A stretch of DNA of 64,000 nt from DATAGF01 sp963835685 (GTDB lineage Bacteria; Actinomycetota; Thermoleophilia; Miltoncostaeales; Miltoncostaeaceae): assembly GCA_963835685.1 (NCBI GenBank), contig CAWIGI010000019.1:1-64000 (forward strand), written 5' to 3'. Below, piece by piece: positions 7,654 through 15,392 of the stretch. The translations under genes and the position numbers were made by a program. Position 1 is the first letter of the stretch. Each line of letters starts with the position of its first letter. Under the pieces are notes generated by a model, which ran no database searches, was not told the DNA's origin, and was given only the letters and a program-made list of their open reading frames with translations.

Positions 7654-10600
7654 TTATCGGCGGAGGCGCTCGAGCATCACCCTCGTCTCTCCCGAGGGCT
7701 CCAGGCCGACCTCGCTCAACGATCTGCGGCACTCGAGGAACACGCGGGCGACCGCCGCCGGGCCGGCGAGGCCGGCCTGGACCCGCATCAGCTCCTGCCA
7801 CGCGTCCTCCCGGTAGGGGTCGAGCTCGATGGCGGTCGTCAGGACGGCGAGCGCCCGGCCCGGGGTGCCCGCCACCCTCATCGCCCGGGCGTAGTCGAGG
7901 CGGACGTCCATCGCGAGCCCGGAGAGCACCCGGCGGCGATCCATGACGCTCTCGTCGTCGAGGCCCTCCATGTACTGGCCGCGCTCCACGAGCTCGAGGG
8001 CCCGCTCCAGCGTCTCGGTGAGCCCGTGGCCGACCTCGACGCGGACCCGCCCGTGCAGCGACTCCAGCAGGGCGTCGTCGGAGGCGACCGACTCGGCCGG
8101 CCGCCAGGCGAGCTTCGTGCCGGACGATCGCAGCTCGAGCTCGGGCGGGAGCGCGCGGCGGAGGCGGAAGACGAGCTGGCGCAGGTAGTTCGGTCCGTCC
8201 CGGCTGCCCTCGAAGAGGCTGCTCACGAGCTGCGAGCGGGCGATGCCCGGCGGCCCCGCGCGGGCGATCTCCGCGGCCAGCTCCACGGCCTTCAGCGGCA
8301 CGTTCGCGACGGGCTCTCCGTCCAGCTCGAGCGCCGGGGTCCCCAGGGTCCTCACCTGCAGCCGCGCGTGCTCCGTGGCCGGCGAGGCGACCGCCGGGGA
8401 CGACCGCGGGACCAGCGTCCGCCAGCGCCGTTCGCTGTCGAGCGCCTCGGAATCGAGGCGCCGGGCCAGGACGCCGGGCATGAGCTCGAGGGCCGCCGCG
8501 AGCGGGTGGAGCGTGCCGCAGTCCTCCGCGGCGGCGTAGGCAGCGTCGGCGGCGGCGTCGTGGGCCTCGGCGTCGCCGGCCCTCCACTCAGCCTCCGCGA
8601 GGAAGACGGCGGCGGCCGGCAGCTCGAGGTGGCGGCGGGCGCGCCTCATCCCGGCAACCGCCTGGGCCAGGACGGCGCGCGCCTCGTCCGTCGGCCGGTC
8701 GAGGATGAGCATCGCCGCGCCCAGCCACGCCTCGGCCCACTCCCGGAACGAGGCGAGGCCGCGCTCGCCGCACCACGCGCGCACGCCCGCCAGGACGGGC
8801 ACCGCATCCTCGGCCGACCCGAGTCGGACGAGCATCCGCCCCTCGACGGCGCCGAAGATCGCCCTGTCGCCCACCCGCCACCCGTGCCGGGCCGAGACCT
8901 CGCGCGCGGAGCGGATCAGCTCCAGCGCCCGCTCGCCGTTTCCCTCCTCGAGGCACAGCTCCGCCTCGGCGTGCAGCCAGAACTCGATGAATCGCGAGCT
9001 CCTGATGCTCGTGGGCACGGTCTCGAGCACGCGCCTCGCCGCCGCGGCCTCGCCGCGGGCGCGGAGCACGTTCACCTTGTGCACCTGGGCCACCGCGGCC
9101 GTCACGGGTCCGGCCGCCGCCGCCGCCACGTCCGCGAGCAGGCCGGCCGCGCGCAGCCGGCCCTGGAAGTAGAGCGCCTCCTGCAGCACGACGTGAAGCG
9201 GGTGCGTATGGGTGAGCGCCGACTCGGCCAGGTCCTCGGGCGGGTCGCGGGCGACGGACGAGACGAGCATGTACCGCATCACCTCCGCCACCCGCGATCG
9301 CCCGCGCGGGGGGAGGAGCGGGATCAGCTTGGCCCACTCGCCCGACCCGTGGAGCGCCCACACCGCCCAGGCCGCGACGTCCGGGGCCGACTCGACCAGC
9401 TCGCCGACCTCCCCGGTCGCGAGCATCTCGTGCACGAGGTCCTCCAGCTCCATCTGGCGCCGCGCGTTCAGCAGCGCGCGGACCTGGGCCTCCCGGAGGA
9501 TGGGCCGCCTGCGCAGGGCCTCCTCCCCGAGGGCCTCCGTCCAGCTCAGGACCTTCGACCAGTCGCCGCGCCGCCGCAGGGCCCTGACCGTGCCCTCCGC
9601 GAGCGCCTCCGCCTCCTCGCGGCTCCCGCCCTGGAGGAGCACGTCCACCGCCTCCTCGAGGAACCCCTCCTCCGCGAGCAGCCGTCCGTAGGACCCGAGG
9701 AGCCGGGGGACCTCGTCGGGGAGCTCGCGCCGGAGGCGGTACTCGAGGAACTCGCGGAACTGGGGGTGGTATCGCAGCCCCTGCGGCTCCGCCGTCGCCG
9801 GGAGATGCAGGCGGGCGAGCTCCTCGACCATGACGGGCGGCCGCTCCTGGGGCAGCCGCTCGAGCCGCTCGTCCGTGACCGTGTCCAGCACCCCGGTCCG
9901 CAACAGCGCGCGGCGCAGGCGAGGCGTGAGCTCGTGGAGGATCTCGTCCCCGAGGTACGAGAACAGCGGCCCCTCGGTCGTCGGGAAGGCCGACTGGCTC
10001 GCGGGGGGTCGCAGGGCCTCGAAGACGATCCCCGCGGCCCACCCCCCGGTGGCGACGTGAACCGCGCGCGGATCGACGTCCACCTGCCTGGCCCGCAGCA
10101 GCGCCTGGGTCTCGTCGAGGCTGAAGGCCAGCTCGTCGTCGAAGATGCCGCTCAGCTGGTCCGTCAGGAGCCCGTGGAACAGGTCGACGCTGGGCATGCG
10201 CCGCGAGACCAGCACCGCGAGCGAGTCCCCCGGGAAATAGCGGAGGAACGCCCTCAGGGGAACGAGCGCGGGGGCGTCCGGCTCGAGGTGGTGAAGGTCG
10301 TCGAGCACGATGGTCCACCCCGCGCCCAGCCGCTCGGCCAGGAGGCCGGCGCAGTCCTCCGTGAGCAGCCCGTCCGCCAGGGAGTCCTGGACCAGCGTCT
10401 CGAGGCGCGGCTCCTGCTTCCCGACCGCGGCCGCCAGGTAGCTCACGAAGCGCCCCGCCGCCGTGTCCGACGGGTCGAGCGAGAGCCACGCCGTCCTCCC
10501 CGGGCGCTCCTCGAGGAAGCGCGCCGCGGCGGTCGTCTTGCCGGCCCCGGCGCCGGCGATCACGAGGACGACCCGATGTCCTCCTGCCGCGCCGGCGAGG

Positions 10601-10704
10601 GCCTCCTGGACGCGCGGCCGCGGGATGAGGACGGCCGCCAGCGGCGGGGGTCGCAGCTTGGCGACGATCATCCTGCGGGAGCTCATCTGCGCGGTCGGCC
10701 GCAT
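7654..10704 (-). CDS. Large MalT/LAL-type ATPase regulator with C-terminal SARP (BTAD) domain
   Basis: 1016-aa putative activator. The N-terminal STAND NTPase has Walker A GAGAGKTT near residue 51 and Walker B TIVLDDLHHLE near residue 150; a long helical-repeat sensor region follows. From about residue 783 an OmpR-type winged helix (LQVRTLGTPALELDG ... NYLRQLVFRLRRAL) precedes a bacterial transcriptional activation domain ending at the C-terminus. MalT-like proteins usually end in a LuxR helix-turn-helix, so a SARP-type output is a less common pairing. It sits between two ADC-family genes sharing a promoter motif, making them its likely targets. A TAACGA copy lies 5 nt upstream of its ATG, so autoregulation is possible. 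Confidence 0.87.
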   Translation of the reverse strand: MRPTAQMSSRRMIVAKLRPPPLAAVLIPRPRVQEALAGAAGGHRVVLVIAGAGAGKTTAAARFLEERPGRTAWLSLDPSDTAAGRFVSYLAAAVGKQEPRLETLVQDSLADGLLTEDCAGLLAERLGAGWTIVLDDLHHLEPDAPALVPLRAFLRYFPGDSLAVLVSRRMPSVDLFHGLLTDQLSGIFDDELAFSLDETQALLRARQVDVDPRAVHVATGGWAAGIVFEALRPPASQSAFPTTEGPLFSYLGDEILHELTPRLRRALLRTGVLDTVTDERLERLPQERPPVMVEELARLHLPATAEPQGLRYHPQFREFLEYRLRRELPDEVPRLLGSYGRLLAEEGFLEEAVDVLLQGGSREEAEALAEGTVRALRRRGDWSKVLSWTEALGEEALRRRPILREAQVRALLNARRQMELEDLVHEMLATGEVGELVESAPDVAAWAVWALHGSGEWAKLIPLLPPRGRSRVAEVMRYMLVSSVARDPPEDLAESALTHTHPLHVVLQEALYFQGRLRAAGLLADVAAAAAGPVTAAVAQVHKVNVLRARGEAAAARRVLETVPTSIRSSRFIEFWLHAEAELCLEEGNGERALELIRSAREVSARHGWRVGDRAIFGAVEGRMLVRLGSAEDAVPVLAGVRAWCGERGLASFREWAEAWLGAAMLILDRPTDEARAVLAQAVAGMRRARRHLELPAAAVFLAEAEWRAGDAEAHDAAADAAYAAAEDCGTLHPLAAALELMPGVLARRLDSEALDSERRWRTLVPRSSPAVASPATEHARLQVRTLGTPALELDGEPVANVPLKAVELAAEIARAGPPGIARSQLVSSLFEGSRDGPNYLRQLVFRLRRALPPELELRSSGTKLAWRPAESVASDDALLESLHGRVRVEVGHGLTETLERALELVERGQYMEGLDDESVMDRRRVLSGLAMDVRLDYARAMRVAGTPGRALAVLTTAIELDPYREDAWQELMRVQAGLAGPAAVARVFLECRRSLSEVGLEPSGETRVMLERLRR

Positions 10705-10708
10705 TCCC

Positions 10709-10714
10709 TAACGA
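10709..10714 (+). promoter_or_regulatory. TAACGA half-site next to the regulator start
   Basis: TAACGA lies 5 nt upstream of the regulator ATG (minus-strand gene) and 54 bp from an identical TAACGA in the ADC copy 2 promoter, about five helical turns away. Candidate autoregulatory site. Confidence 0.35.
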
Positions 10715-10762
10715 CCCTCTGATGATGGCGGCGCCGGGCCCGATGCGCGGCCCTCCGGCCTC

Positions 10763-10786
10763 TAACGAGTCCGGCCATAGCGTGGC
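10763..10786 (+). promoter_or_regulatory. Promoter motif of ADC-family copy 2 (shared with copy 1)
   Basis: TAACG (10763-10767) is followed after 8 nt by CATAGCGTGGC (10776-10786), an 11-of-11 match to the block upstream of ADC copy 1. Using CATAGC as the -10 element, transcription would start near 10793 and leave a leader of about 100 nt before the ATG at 10891. Confidence 0.55.
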
Positions 10787-10890
10787 TCGCGCAGGGCACC
10801 GCCGAACCGCCGGGGGGCCCACGATACCCAAACGGGCATCGGAGGCTCCACGAGGCCGGCGGTGGACACCTCGTCGAGAGAGGCATCGGG

Positions 10891-11907
10891 ATGGCTGAGC
10901 TGACGGTCAGGAGCACCCCGTGGATCGAGTCGGGCGACGCGCCGCCGCTGCCGCTCGACCGCGATCCCCGCGACATCATCTCCCAGGCGGTCGCCGACCC
11001 GCTCTACGACTACGACATCGTGCCCCTGACGTACACGAACTCGCGCTGGTCGGCGTTCTTCTACCGGGCCGACGAGGCGGACCTGAAGGGGATCCTGCCG
11101 AAGTGCCTCGAGCTCGAGGACGACGTCGTGGAGTTCTGGTACGTGGACCATCTGCACACGGGCGTGGGGCCCTACGGCGAGGTGGGCGTGACCCTCGCCA
11201 CGAGCCACAAGAACGCCGAGGGCAAGACCTACTACGGCGGCTACTACCCCTACATGTGGCTCACCGCGGCGATCGGCGTCGCGGCCGGGCGAGAGCCCTT
11301 CGGCTTCCCGAAGAAGATCGCCTACATCGTCACCCAGGAGCACGGCGGCAGGGAGGACGACGGCTACGGCGGCTTCGGCAACGAGTATTTCAACTTCACG
11401 ATGGAGCGGCGCGGCTACCTCGTCCACACCGCCACCGGCAAGTACGATGACGCCGAGCTGCCGGCCAAGCCCGCCTTCTACGGCGACCCCAACTACGGCC
11501 GCATGAACCTCCGGCTGGTCACGGATCCGAGCCTGACATCGACCAAGTGGGACCTGACCTACATCCCGTCCGAGGTGACCCCCGCGCTCGCGGCCGGGAT
11601 GGGCCGTCCGGAGACGGAGGGCCAGCACCGCTTCCAGCTCAAGCCCGAGTCGATCCGCACGGCGTCCGCGGGCGCCATCCGCAGCTGGATCCTCCAGGCC
11701 ACCCCGTGGGACAACGTGGGGGCGCTGCTGCCCGTCAAGGAGCTGCTCGGCCTGATGAGCTTCAGCTTCGACCTGGTGATCCCCGGGGCCGAGACCATCT
11801 GGACCCAGACGATCGAGCGCAGCGCCGAGGACATCGGCGACCTCATGTACGCCACGCCGTTCCAGTACACGATGCGGCACCGCTTCCCCAAGCCGCCGGG
11901 CGTCTAG
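10891..11907 (+). CDS. Acetoacetate decarboxylase family protein (copy 2)
   Basis: 338-aa paralogue of the gene at 6.5 kb. Long stretches are identical, such as LPLTYTNSRWSAFFYRA (nearly) and GKTYYGGYYPYM. The GFPKK lysine motif is at residues 138-142 and GPYGE at 93-97, so the catalytic residues are kept. Transcribed away from the regulator, it is followed 72 bp downstream by an acetate-type transporter gene with its own strong ribosome-binding site, probably in the same operon. Divergence between the copies is concentrated in the N-terminal 30 residues and around the active-site loop, which may mean different substrates. Confidence 0.88.
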   Translation: MAELTVRSTPWIESGDAPPLPLDRDPRDIISQAVADPLYDYDIVPLTYTNSRWSAFFYRADEADLKGILPKCLELEDDVVEFWYVDHLHTGVGPYGEVGVTLATSHKNAEGKTYYGGYYPYMWLTAAIGVAAGREPFGFPKKIAYIVTQEHGGREDDGYGGFGNEYFNFTMERRGYLVHTATGKYDDAELPAKPAFYGDPNYGRMNLRLVTDPSLTSTKWDLTYIPSEVTPALAAGMGRPETEGQHRFQLKPESIRTASAGAIRSWILQATPWDNVGALLPVKELLGLMSFSFDLVIPGAETIWTQTIERSAEDIGDLMYATPFQYTMRHRFPKPPGV

Positions 11908-11978
11908 CCGCGCTCCTCCCCGGGCCCCGGCGGACCACGCCGGGGCCCGCTTGCCCGATCCCCGAATAAGGAGGGACC

Positions 11979-12584
11979 ATGGAACGAGGCGACCCTCAAC
12001 TGGTGGCCGCTCCGGTCTTCACGATCGGCTCGATCGCCCTCGCCTTCAACCTCGTCGACTACATTCGCCCAGGGACGGCCGGCGCGCCGCTGGCGATCAT
12101 CCTGGGCTGCACCGGCCTCTTCCTACTCGTGTCGACGCTCTGGGCCGCCTATGCGGGGCAGTCCTTCGTTGCCTGCTTCGCCGGAACGTTCGGCGGGTTC
12201 TGGCTCGGATACGGCGTTCTCGTGCTGGCGCTGATCCACGGCTGGTTCGCGCTCCCGCCCGAGGACATCCAGCGGACCATCGCGGTCTTCGCGATCGCGT
12301 TCGCGTCGTTCTTCTTCTTCCTCGCCCTGGCCTCCCTGCGGCTGCCGATCATCTATTTCCTGATCTTCATCCTGGTGGTCGCGGCGCTCTGCTTCGTGGC
12401 CGCCGCCTACCTCATGACACCCCCCGACACCGACCTGCTCAAGGTCGCCGGCTACATCGTCTTCGTGTTCGCGGGCCTGGGCATGTTGCTGTCGTGGACC
12501 GTCATGAACCTGTCCCTGGGCGGGCCCGCATTCCCGCCGCTGGGCCCGACGCTCATCAAGCCGCGGCCGGCGCCGCCCGCGTAA
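11979..12584 (+). CDS. GPR1/FUN34/YaaH (SatP-type) acetate/succinate transporter family protein
   Basis: 201-aa membrane protein with six predicted transmembrane helices and the family-typical FGGFWLGYGVLVLAL stretch. The characterised relatives SatP and Ady2 move acetate and succinate with protons. AAGGAGG sits just upstream of the ATG. It follows ADC copy 2, and acetate is chemically close to acetoacetate, so uptake or release of a short-chain acid tied to the decarboxylases is a reasonable inference. The canonical NPAPLGL signature at the N-terminus is not evident; the region reads FNLVDYIRPGTAGAPLAI, so specificity may differ. Confidence 0.82.
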   Translation: MERGDPQLVAAPVFTIGSIALAFNLVDYIRPGTAGAPLAIILGCTGLFLLVSTLWAAYAGQSFVACFAGTFGGFWLGYGVLVLALIHGWFALPPEDIQRTIAVFAIAFASFFFFLALASLRLPIIYFLIFILVVAALCFVAAAYLMTPPDTDLLKVAGYIVFVFAGLGMLLSWTVMNLSLGGPAFPPLGPTLIKPRPAPPA

Positions 12585-12686
12585 GCGCATGAGGGGCAGC
12601 CGTTCGACCCCAGGCACGCATCTTGCCGCACGCCCGCAGCGGTGCCGATCGACGGAGCGGGCAGAGTAAGGACAGCTGCGCTCTTC

Positions 12687-12717
12687 GCCGGGCCGGCCGC
12701 GACGCGACCGGCCCGGC
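12687..12717 (+). terminator. Hairpin terminator candidate after the ADC-transporter operon
   Basis: A perfect 10-bp inverted repeat, GCCGGGCCGG and CCGGCCCGGC, is separated by an 11-nt loop about 100 bp after the transporter stop. No T-run follows, as is common for actinobacterial terminators. Confidence 0.55.
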
Positions 12718-12785
12718 GGGGCGCCCGCGAGCGACGCCGGCGGGGCGCCCGCGGGCGGGCTCGACCCGCGCGTCGGCGGGCTCGA
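12715..12785 (+). repeat. Two nested pairs of short direct repeats
   Basis: GGCGGGGCGCCCGCG occurs at 12715-12729 and 12739-12753, and GGCGGGCTCGA at 12754-12764 and 12775-12785. They fill the space between the terminator hairpin and the promoter-like TAGCCT (12794-12799) of the next gene. They may be slippage products or binding sites. Confidence 0.5.
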
Positions 12786-12830
12786 TCGGATGGTAGCCTT
12801 GCCCCGGCCCGACGGAGCGAAAGGACCCCC

Positions 12831-13076
12831 TTGGCGGCGCACGACGGCGACGGCCCCCACGACCTCCCGGCGACGTGGCCCTTCCGGGCGGCCTTCACGC
12901 TCCTCATCGCCGCGCTGGCCTGGTTCTGCCTGGGGTTCGCCATCGAGGACCTGGGCAACGAGCTCGAGGCGCACCTGACGGTCTTCTGGGTCCTCCTGGC
13001 CATCGCCGGCGCCCTCGTGCTGATCGGAGCGGCGTACAACATCCAGCTGGGGCGGCGCCGCAAGCGGCACGGGTGA
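12831..13076 (+). CDS. Small two-helix membrane protein
   Basis: 81-aa hypothetical protein. After a short polar N-terminus there are two hydrophobic segments (about residues 18-37 and 48-67) and a basic tail RRRKRHG, predicting an integral membrane protein with cytoplasmic ends. I chose the TTG at 12831 because AAAGGA lies 8-9 nt upstream and a TAGCCT box further up; the longer upstream frame is low-complexity GC repeat. Its stop overlaps the next gene start. No family recognised. Confidence 0.6.
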   Translation: MAAHDGDGPHDLPATWPFRAAFTLLIAALAWFCLGFAIEDLGNELEAHLTVFWVLLAIAGALVLIGAAYNIQLGRRRKRHG

Positions 13077-13447
13077 GCCCCGAGCCGGTCGCCGCCCAGG
13101 CCGCCCGGCTGGCGGCGGCGGTGGCCTGGCTGAGCGAGGCGCGCTGGCGCGACGACGCGGCCGAGCTGGCCGGGGCGGCGACGCCTGCGCCCCCGCAGGA
13201 CGGGCCGCCGACCTTCGGCCAGGTCGCGCGGTGGGGCACCGCCGTGGTGGAGTCGCTGGCCCGAGCGGGCCGCTGGGACGAGGCCGCCGGCCAGGCACGG
13301 CACCTGAAGGCCTTCTTCGCGCGCGAGGGACGTCACCTCGGCCCCATCGCGGCGCCGACGTTCGACGGCCTGCTCGCGGCGGTCCTGGCCCGCGACCGGC
13401 AGGAGGTCGCGGACTTCACGGCCCTCGTCCGGGAGATCTTCCCGTGA
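13073..13447 (+). CDS. Hypothetical helical protein
   Basis: 124-aa alanine-rich, probably all-helical soluble protein with no motif I recognise. GTG at 13073 overlaps the preceding stop and its own stop overlaps the yqgE start (GTGA), so it belongs to a tightly coupled run of four genes (12.8-15.3 kb). The repeated pattern of tryptophan and alanine helices (VAWLSEARWRDDAA, VESLARAGRWDEAA) hints at a TPR-like or four-helix fold, but this is weak. Confidence 0.6.
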   Translation: MSPEPVAAQAARLAAAVAWLSEARWRDDAAELAGAATPAPPQDGPPTFGQVARWGTAVVESLARAGRWDEAAGQARHLKAFFAREGRHLGPIAAPTFDGLLAAVLARDRQEVADFTALVREIFP

Positions 13448-14028
13448 GCGTCCCGGGGCCGCCGGACCCCGTCGAGGAGCCCGCCAACCGCAAGGGCCGC
13501 CTGCTGGTGGCGTCGCCGACCCTGATGGACCCGAATTTCCGCCGGGCGGTGGTCCTCCTGCTCGAGCACTCGGACGAGGGGGCCCTGGGGCTGGTGCTCA
13601 ACCGACCGACGCCGCTCGTCGCCCGCGAGGCGCTCCCGGCGGCGCTCGCCGGCGCGATGCCCGAGGAGGAGCGCGTCCACGAGGGCGGCCCGGTGCAGCC
13701 CGAGGCGGTGATCGTGCTCGCCGACTTCTCCGACGCGACGCTGGCGGCCTCGGTGGCCTTCGACGAGGTGGGGATCCTCAACCCCGATGCGGACACCTCA
13801 CGCCTCGACGAGGGGGTGCGCGCCATCCGCGCCTACGGCGGCTACGCGGGCTGGGGCGAGGGCCAGCTGGAGCGCGAGATCGCCGAGGAGGCGTGGATCG
13901 ACGCGACCCCGACGCACGAGGACGTCTTCGGCGACGACCCCGACGGCCTCTGGAGCCGCGTCCTGGACCGCAAGGGCGGGACGTGGCGGCTGATCGCACG
14001 TATGCCAGAGAACCCCTCCGCGAACTGA
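13444..14028 (+). CDS. YqgE/AlgH family protein (UPF0301)
   Basis: 194-aa member of the YqgE/AlgH family. It shows the N-terminal GRLLVASPTLMDPNFRRAVVLLLEHSDEGALGLVLNRP signature in full, EGGPVQPEAVIVL in the middle and a GYAGWGEGQLEREI block near the end. The molecular function of the family is not established; AlgH was named from alginate regulation in Pseudomonas. GTG start overlapping the previous stop. The following transporter probably starts inside this gene. Confidence 0.9.
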   Translation: MSVPGPPDPVEEPANRKGRLLVASPTLMDPNFRRAVVLLLEHSDEGALGLVLNRPTPLVAREALPAALAGAMPEEERVHEGGPVQPEAVIVLADFSDATLAASVAFDEVGILNPDADTSRLDEGVRAIRAYGGYAGWGEGQLEREIAEEAWIDATPTHEDVFGDDPDGLWSRVLDRKGGTWRLIARMPENPSAN

Positions 14029-15287
14029 TCCGCCGGGCGCACTACGGCTGGGTCGTCGCGGCGGCCGCATTCGTCGCGCTGCTGATCGCGTCCGGGGTTC
14101 GCGCGACCCCCACGATCCTGATCGGCCCCCTCGACGAGGAGTTCGGCTGGGACGTCAACCAGGTCTCGCTCGCGATCTCCGTCAACCTCGTGCTGTTCGG
14201 GCTGATGGCGCCCTTCTCGGCGGCGCTGATGGAGCGCTTCGGCGTGCGCCGGGTGGTGGCCGCCGCGCTCGCCGCGACGGCCGCCGGGACCGCGGCGACG
14301 ATCGGCATGAGCGCCCTCTGGCAGCTCACGCTGCTGTGGGGCGTCGTGATCGGCGCGGCGACCGGGTGCCTGTCGTCGCCGCTCGCGGCGATCGTGGCGA
14401 CGCGATGGTTCGCGCAGCGCCGCGGCCTGGTGACCGGCGTGCTGTCGGCCGCGTACGCGACCGGGCAGCTCATCTTCCTGCCCATCCTCGCGGTGCTGGT
14501 GCGCGACGGCGGCTGGCGCTGGGCATCCGCCGCCGTGGCCATCAGCGCCGCGGCCGCCGTTCCCGTCGCGGTCGCGCTGCTGCGCGAGCGGCCCGCCGAC
14601 CTCGGCATCCCGCCCTACGGCGCCAAGGCGGTCGAGCCACGGGCCGCGGCGGGCGGCAACCCCTTCGCGGCGACCGCCGCCGGGCTGGTCGTGGGGCTGC
14701 GCTCGCGAGCCTTCTGGCTGCTGGCCGGGACGTTCTTCGTCTGCGGCGCGACCACGGTGGGGGTGATCGGCACCCACCTGATCCCCGCGGCGCACGACCA
14801 CGGGATCGGCGAGGTGCAGGCGGCCGGGCTGCTCGCGGCGATCGGCGTCTTCGACATCCTCGGGGTGATGGCCTCCGGCTGGCTGACCGACCGCTGGGAC
14901 GCGCGCCAGCTGCTGTTCGCGTTCTACGCCCTGCGGGGCCTGTCGCTGTTCTTCCTGCCCTTCGTCCTGGGCACGAGCGCGGCGGGGCTGGCGGCGTTCG
15001 TCGTGGTCTTCGGGCTCGACTGGGTCGCCACCGTGCCGCCGACCGTCGCCCTCACGGTGGAGGCCTTCGGCCGCGAGCGCGCCGGCGTGGTCTTCGGGTG
15101 GATCTTCGCGGCCCACCAGCTCGGCGCGGCCGCCGCGGCGTGGGGCGCCGGCACCGTCCGCGCGGCGGCCGAGAGCTACGAGATCGCGTTCATGGGCGCC
15201 GGGCTGCTCGGCGTCGCCGCGGCCTTCATGGCCCTGGGGATCGCGAGCCGGGGCCGCCCCGCGGCCGCGGCTCCGATGCCGATGTGA
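13983..15287 (+). CDS. Major facilitator superfamily transporter
   Basis: About 434 aa with twelve predicted transmembrane helices, most similar in character to monocarboxylate or oxalate/formate-type MFS members (GWDVNQVSLAISVNLVLFGLMAPFSAALMERFGVRRV; the loop 2-3 motif is MERFGVRR). The start is uncertain. GTG at 13983 has AAGGGCGG just upstream but lies 46 nt inside yqgE on another frame; no ATG, GTG or TTG lies between there and the first helix. The substrate cannot be told from sequence. Confidence 0.78.
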   Translation: MAADRTYAREPLRELIRRAHYGWVVAAAAFVALLIASGVRATPTILIGPLDEEFGWDVNQVSLAISVNLVLFGLMAPFSAALMERFGVRRVVAAALAATAAGTAATIGMSALWQLTLLWGVVIGAATGCLSSPLAAIVATRWFAQRRGLVTGVLSAAYATGQLIFLPILAVLVRDGGWRWASAAVAISAAAAVPVAVALLRERPADLGIPPYGAKAVEPRAAAGGNPFAATAAGLVVGLRSRAFWLLAGTFFVCGATTVGVIGTHLIPAAHDHGIGEVQAAGLLAAIGVFDILGVMASGWLTDRWDARQLLFAFYALRGLSLFFLPFVLGTSAAGLAAFVVVFGLDWVATVPPTVALTVEAFGRERAGVVFGWIFAAHQLGAAAAAWGAGTVRAAAESYEIAFMGAGLLGVAAAFMALGIASRGRPAAAAPMPM

Positions 15288-15310
15288 CCGTCTCGAGAAA
15301 GTGGCCGGAC

Positions 15311-15352
15311 GCGGCGTGCCAATTGGCACGCCGCGCGAGTGCCAATTGGCAC
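15311..15352. repeat. Double palindrome with GTGCCAATTGGCAC core
   Basis: A perfect 24-nt palindrome (15311-15334; arms GCGGCGTGCC and GGCACGCCGC around AATT) is followed by a second perfect palindrome GTGCCAATTGGCAC (15339-15352). Their centres are 23 bp apart, about two helical turns. They lie between the convergent ends of the MFS and sigma-factor genes. The first can fold as a 10-bp stem with a tetraloop, so it may be a bidirectional terminator; the repeat of the same core also fits a dimer-binding operator. Confidence 0.7.
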
Positions 15353-15392
15353 GGTTGAGCCGTCCGGGCGCCCGCGGCCGAGCGCGCGAGAC

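Noticed and set aside
7501..10722. 1073-residue plus-strand frame opposite the large regulator
   Set aside because: Shadow of the minus-strand regulator, which has Walker and SARP motifs; the plus frame has no recognisable domain.
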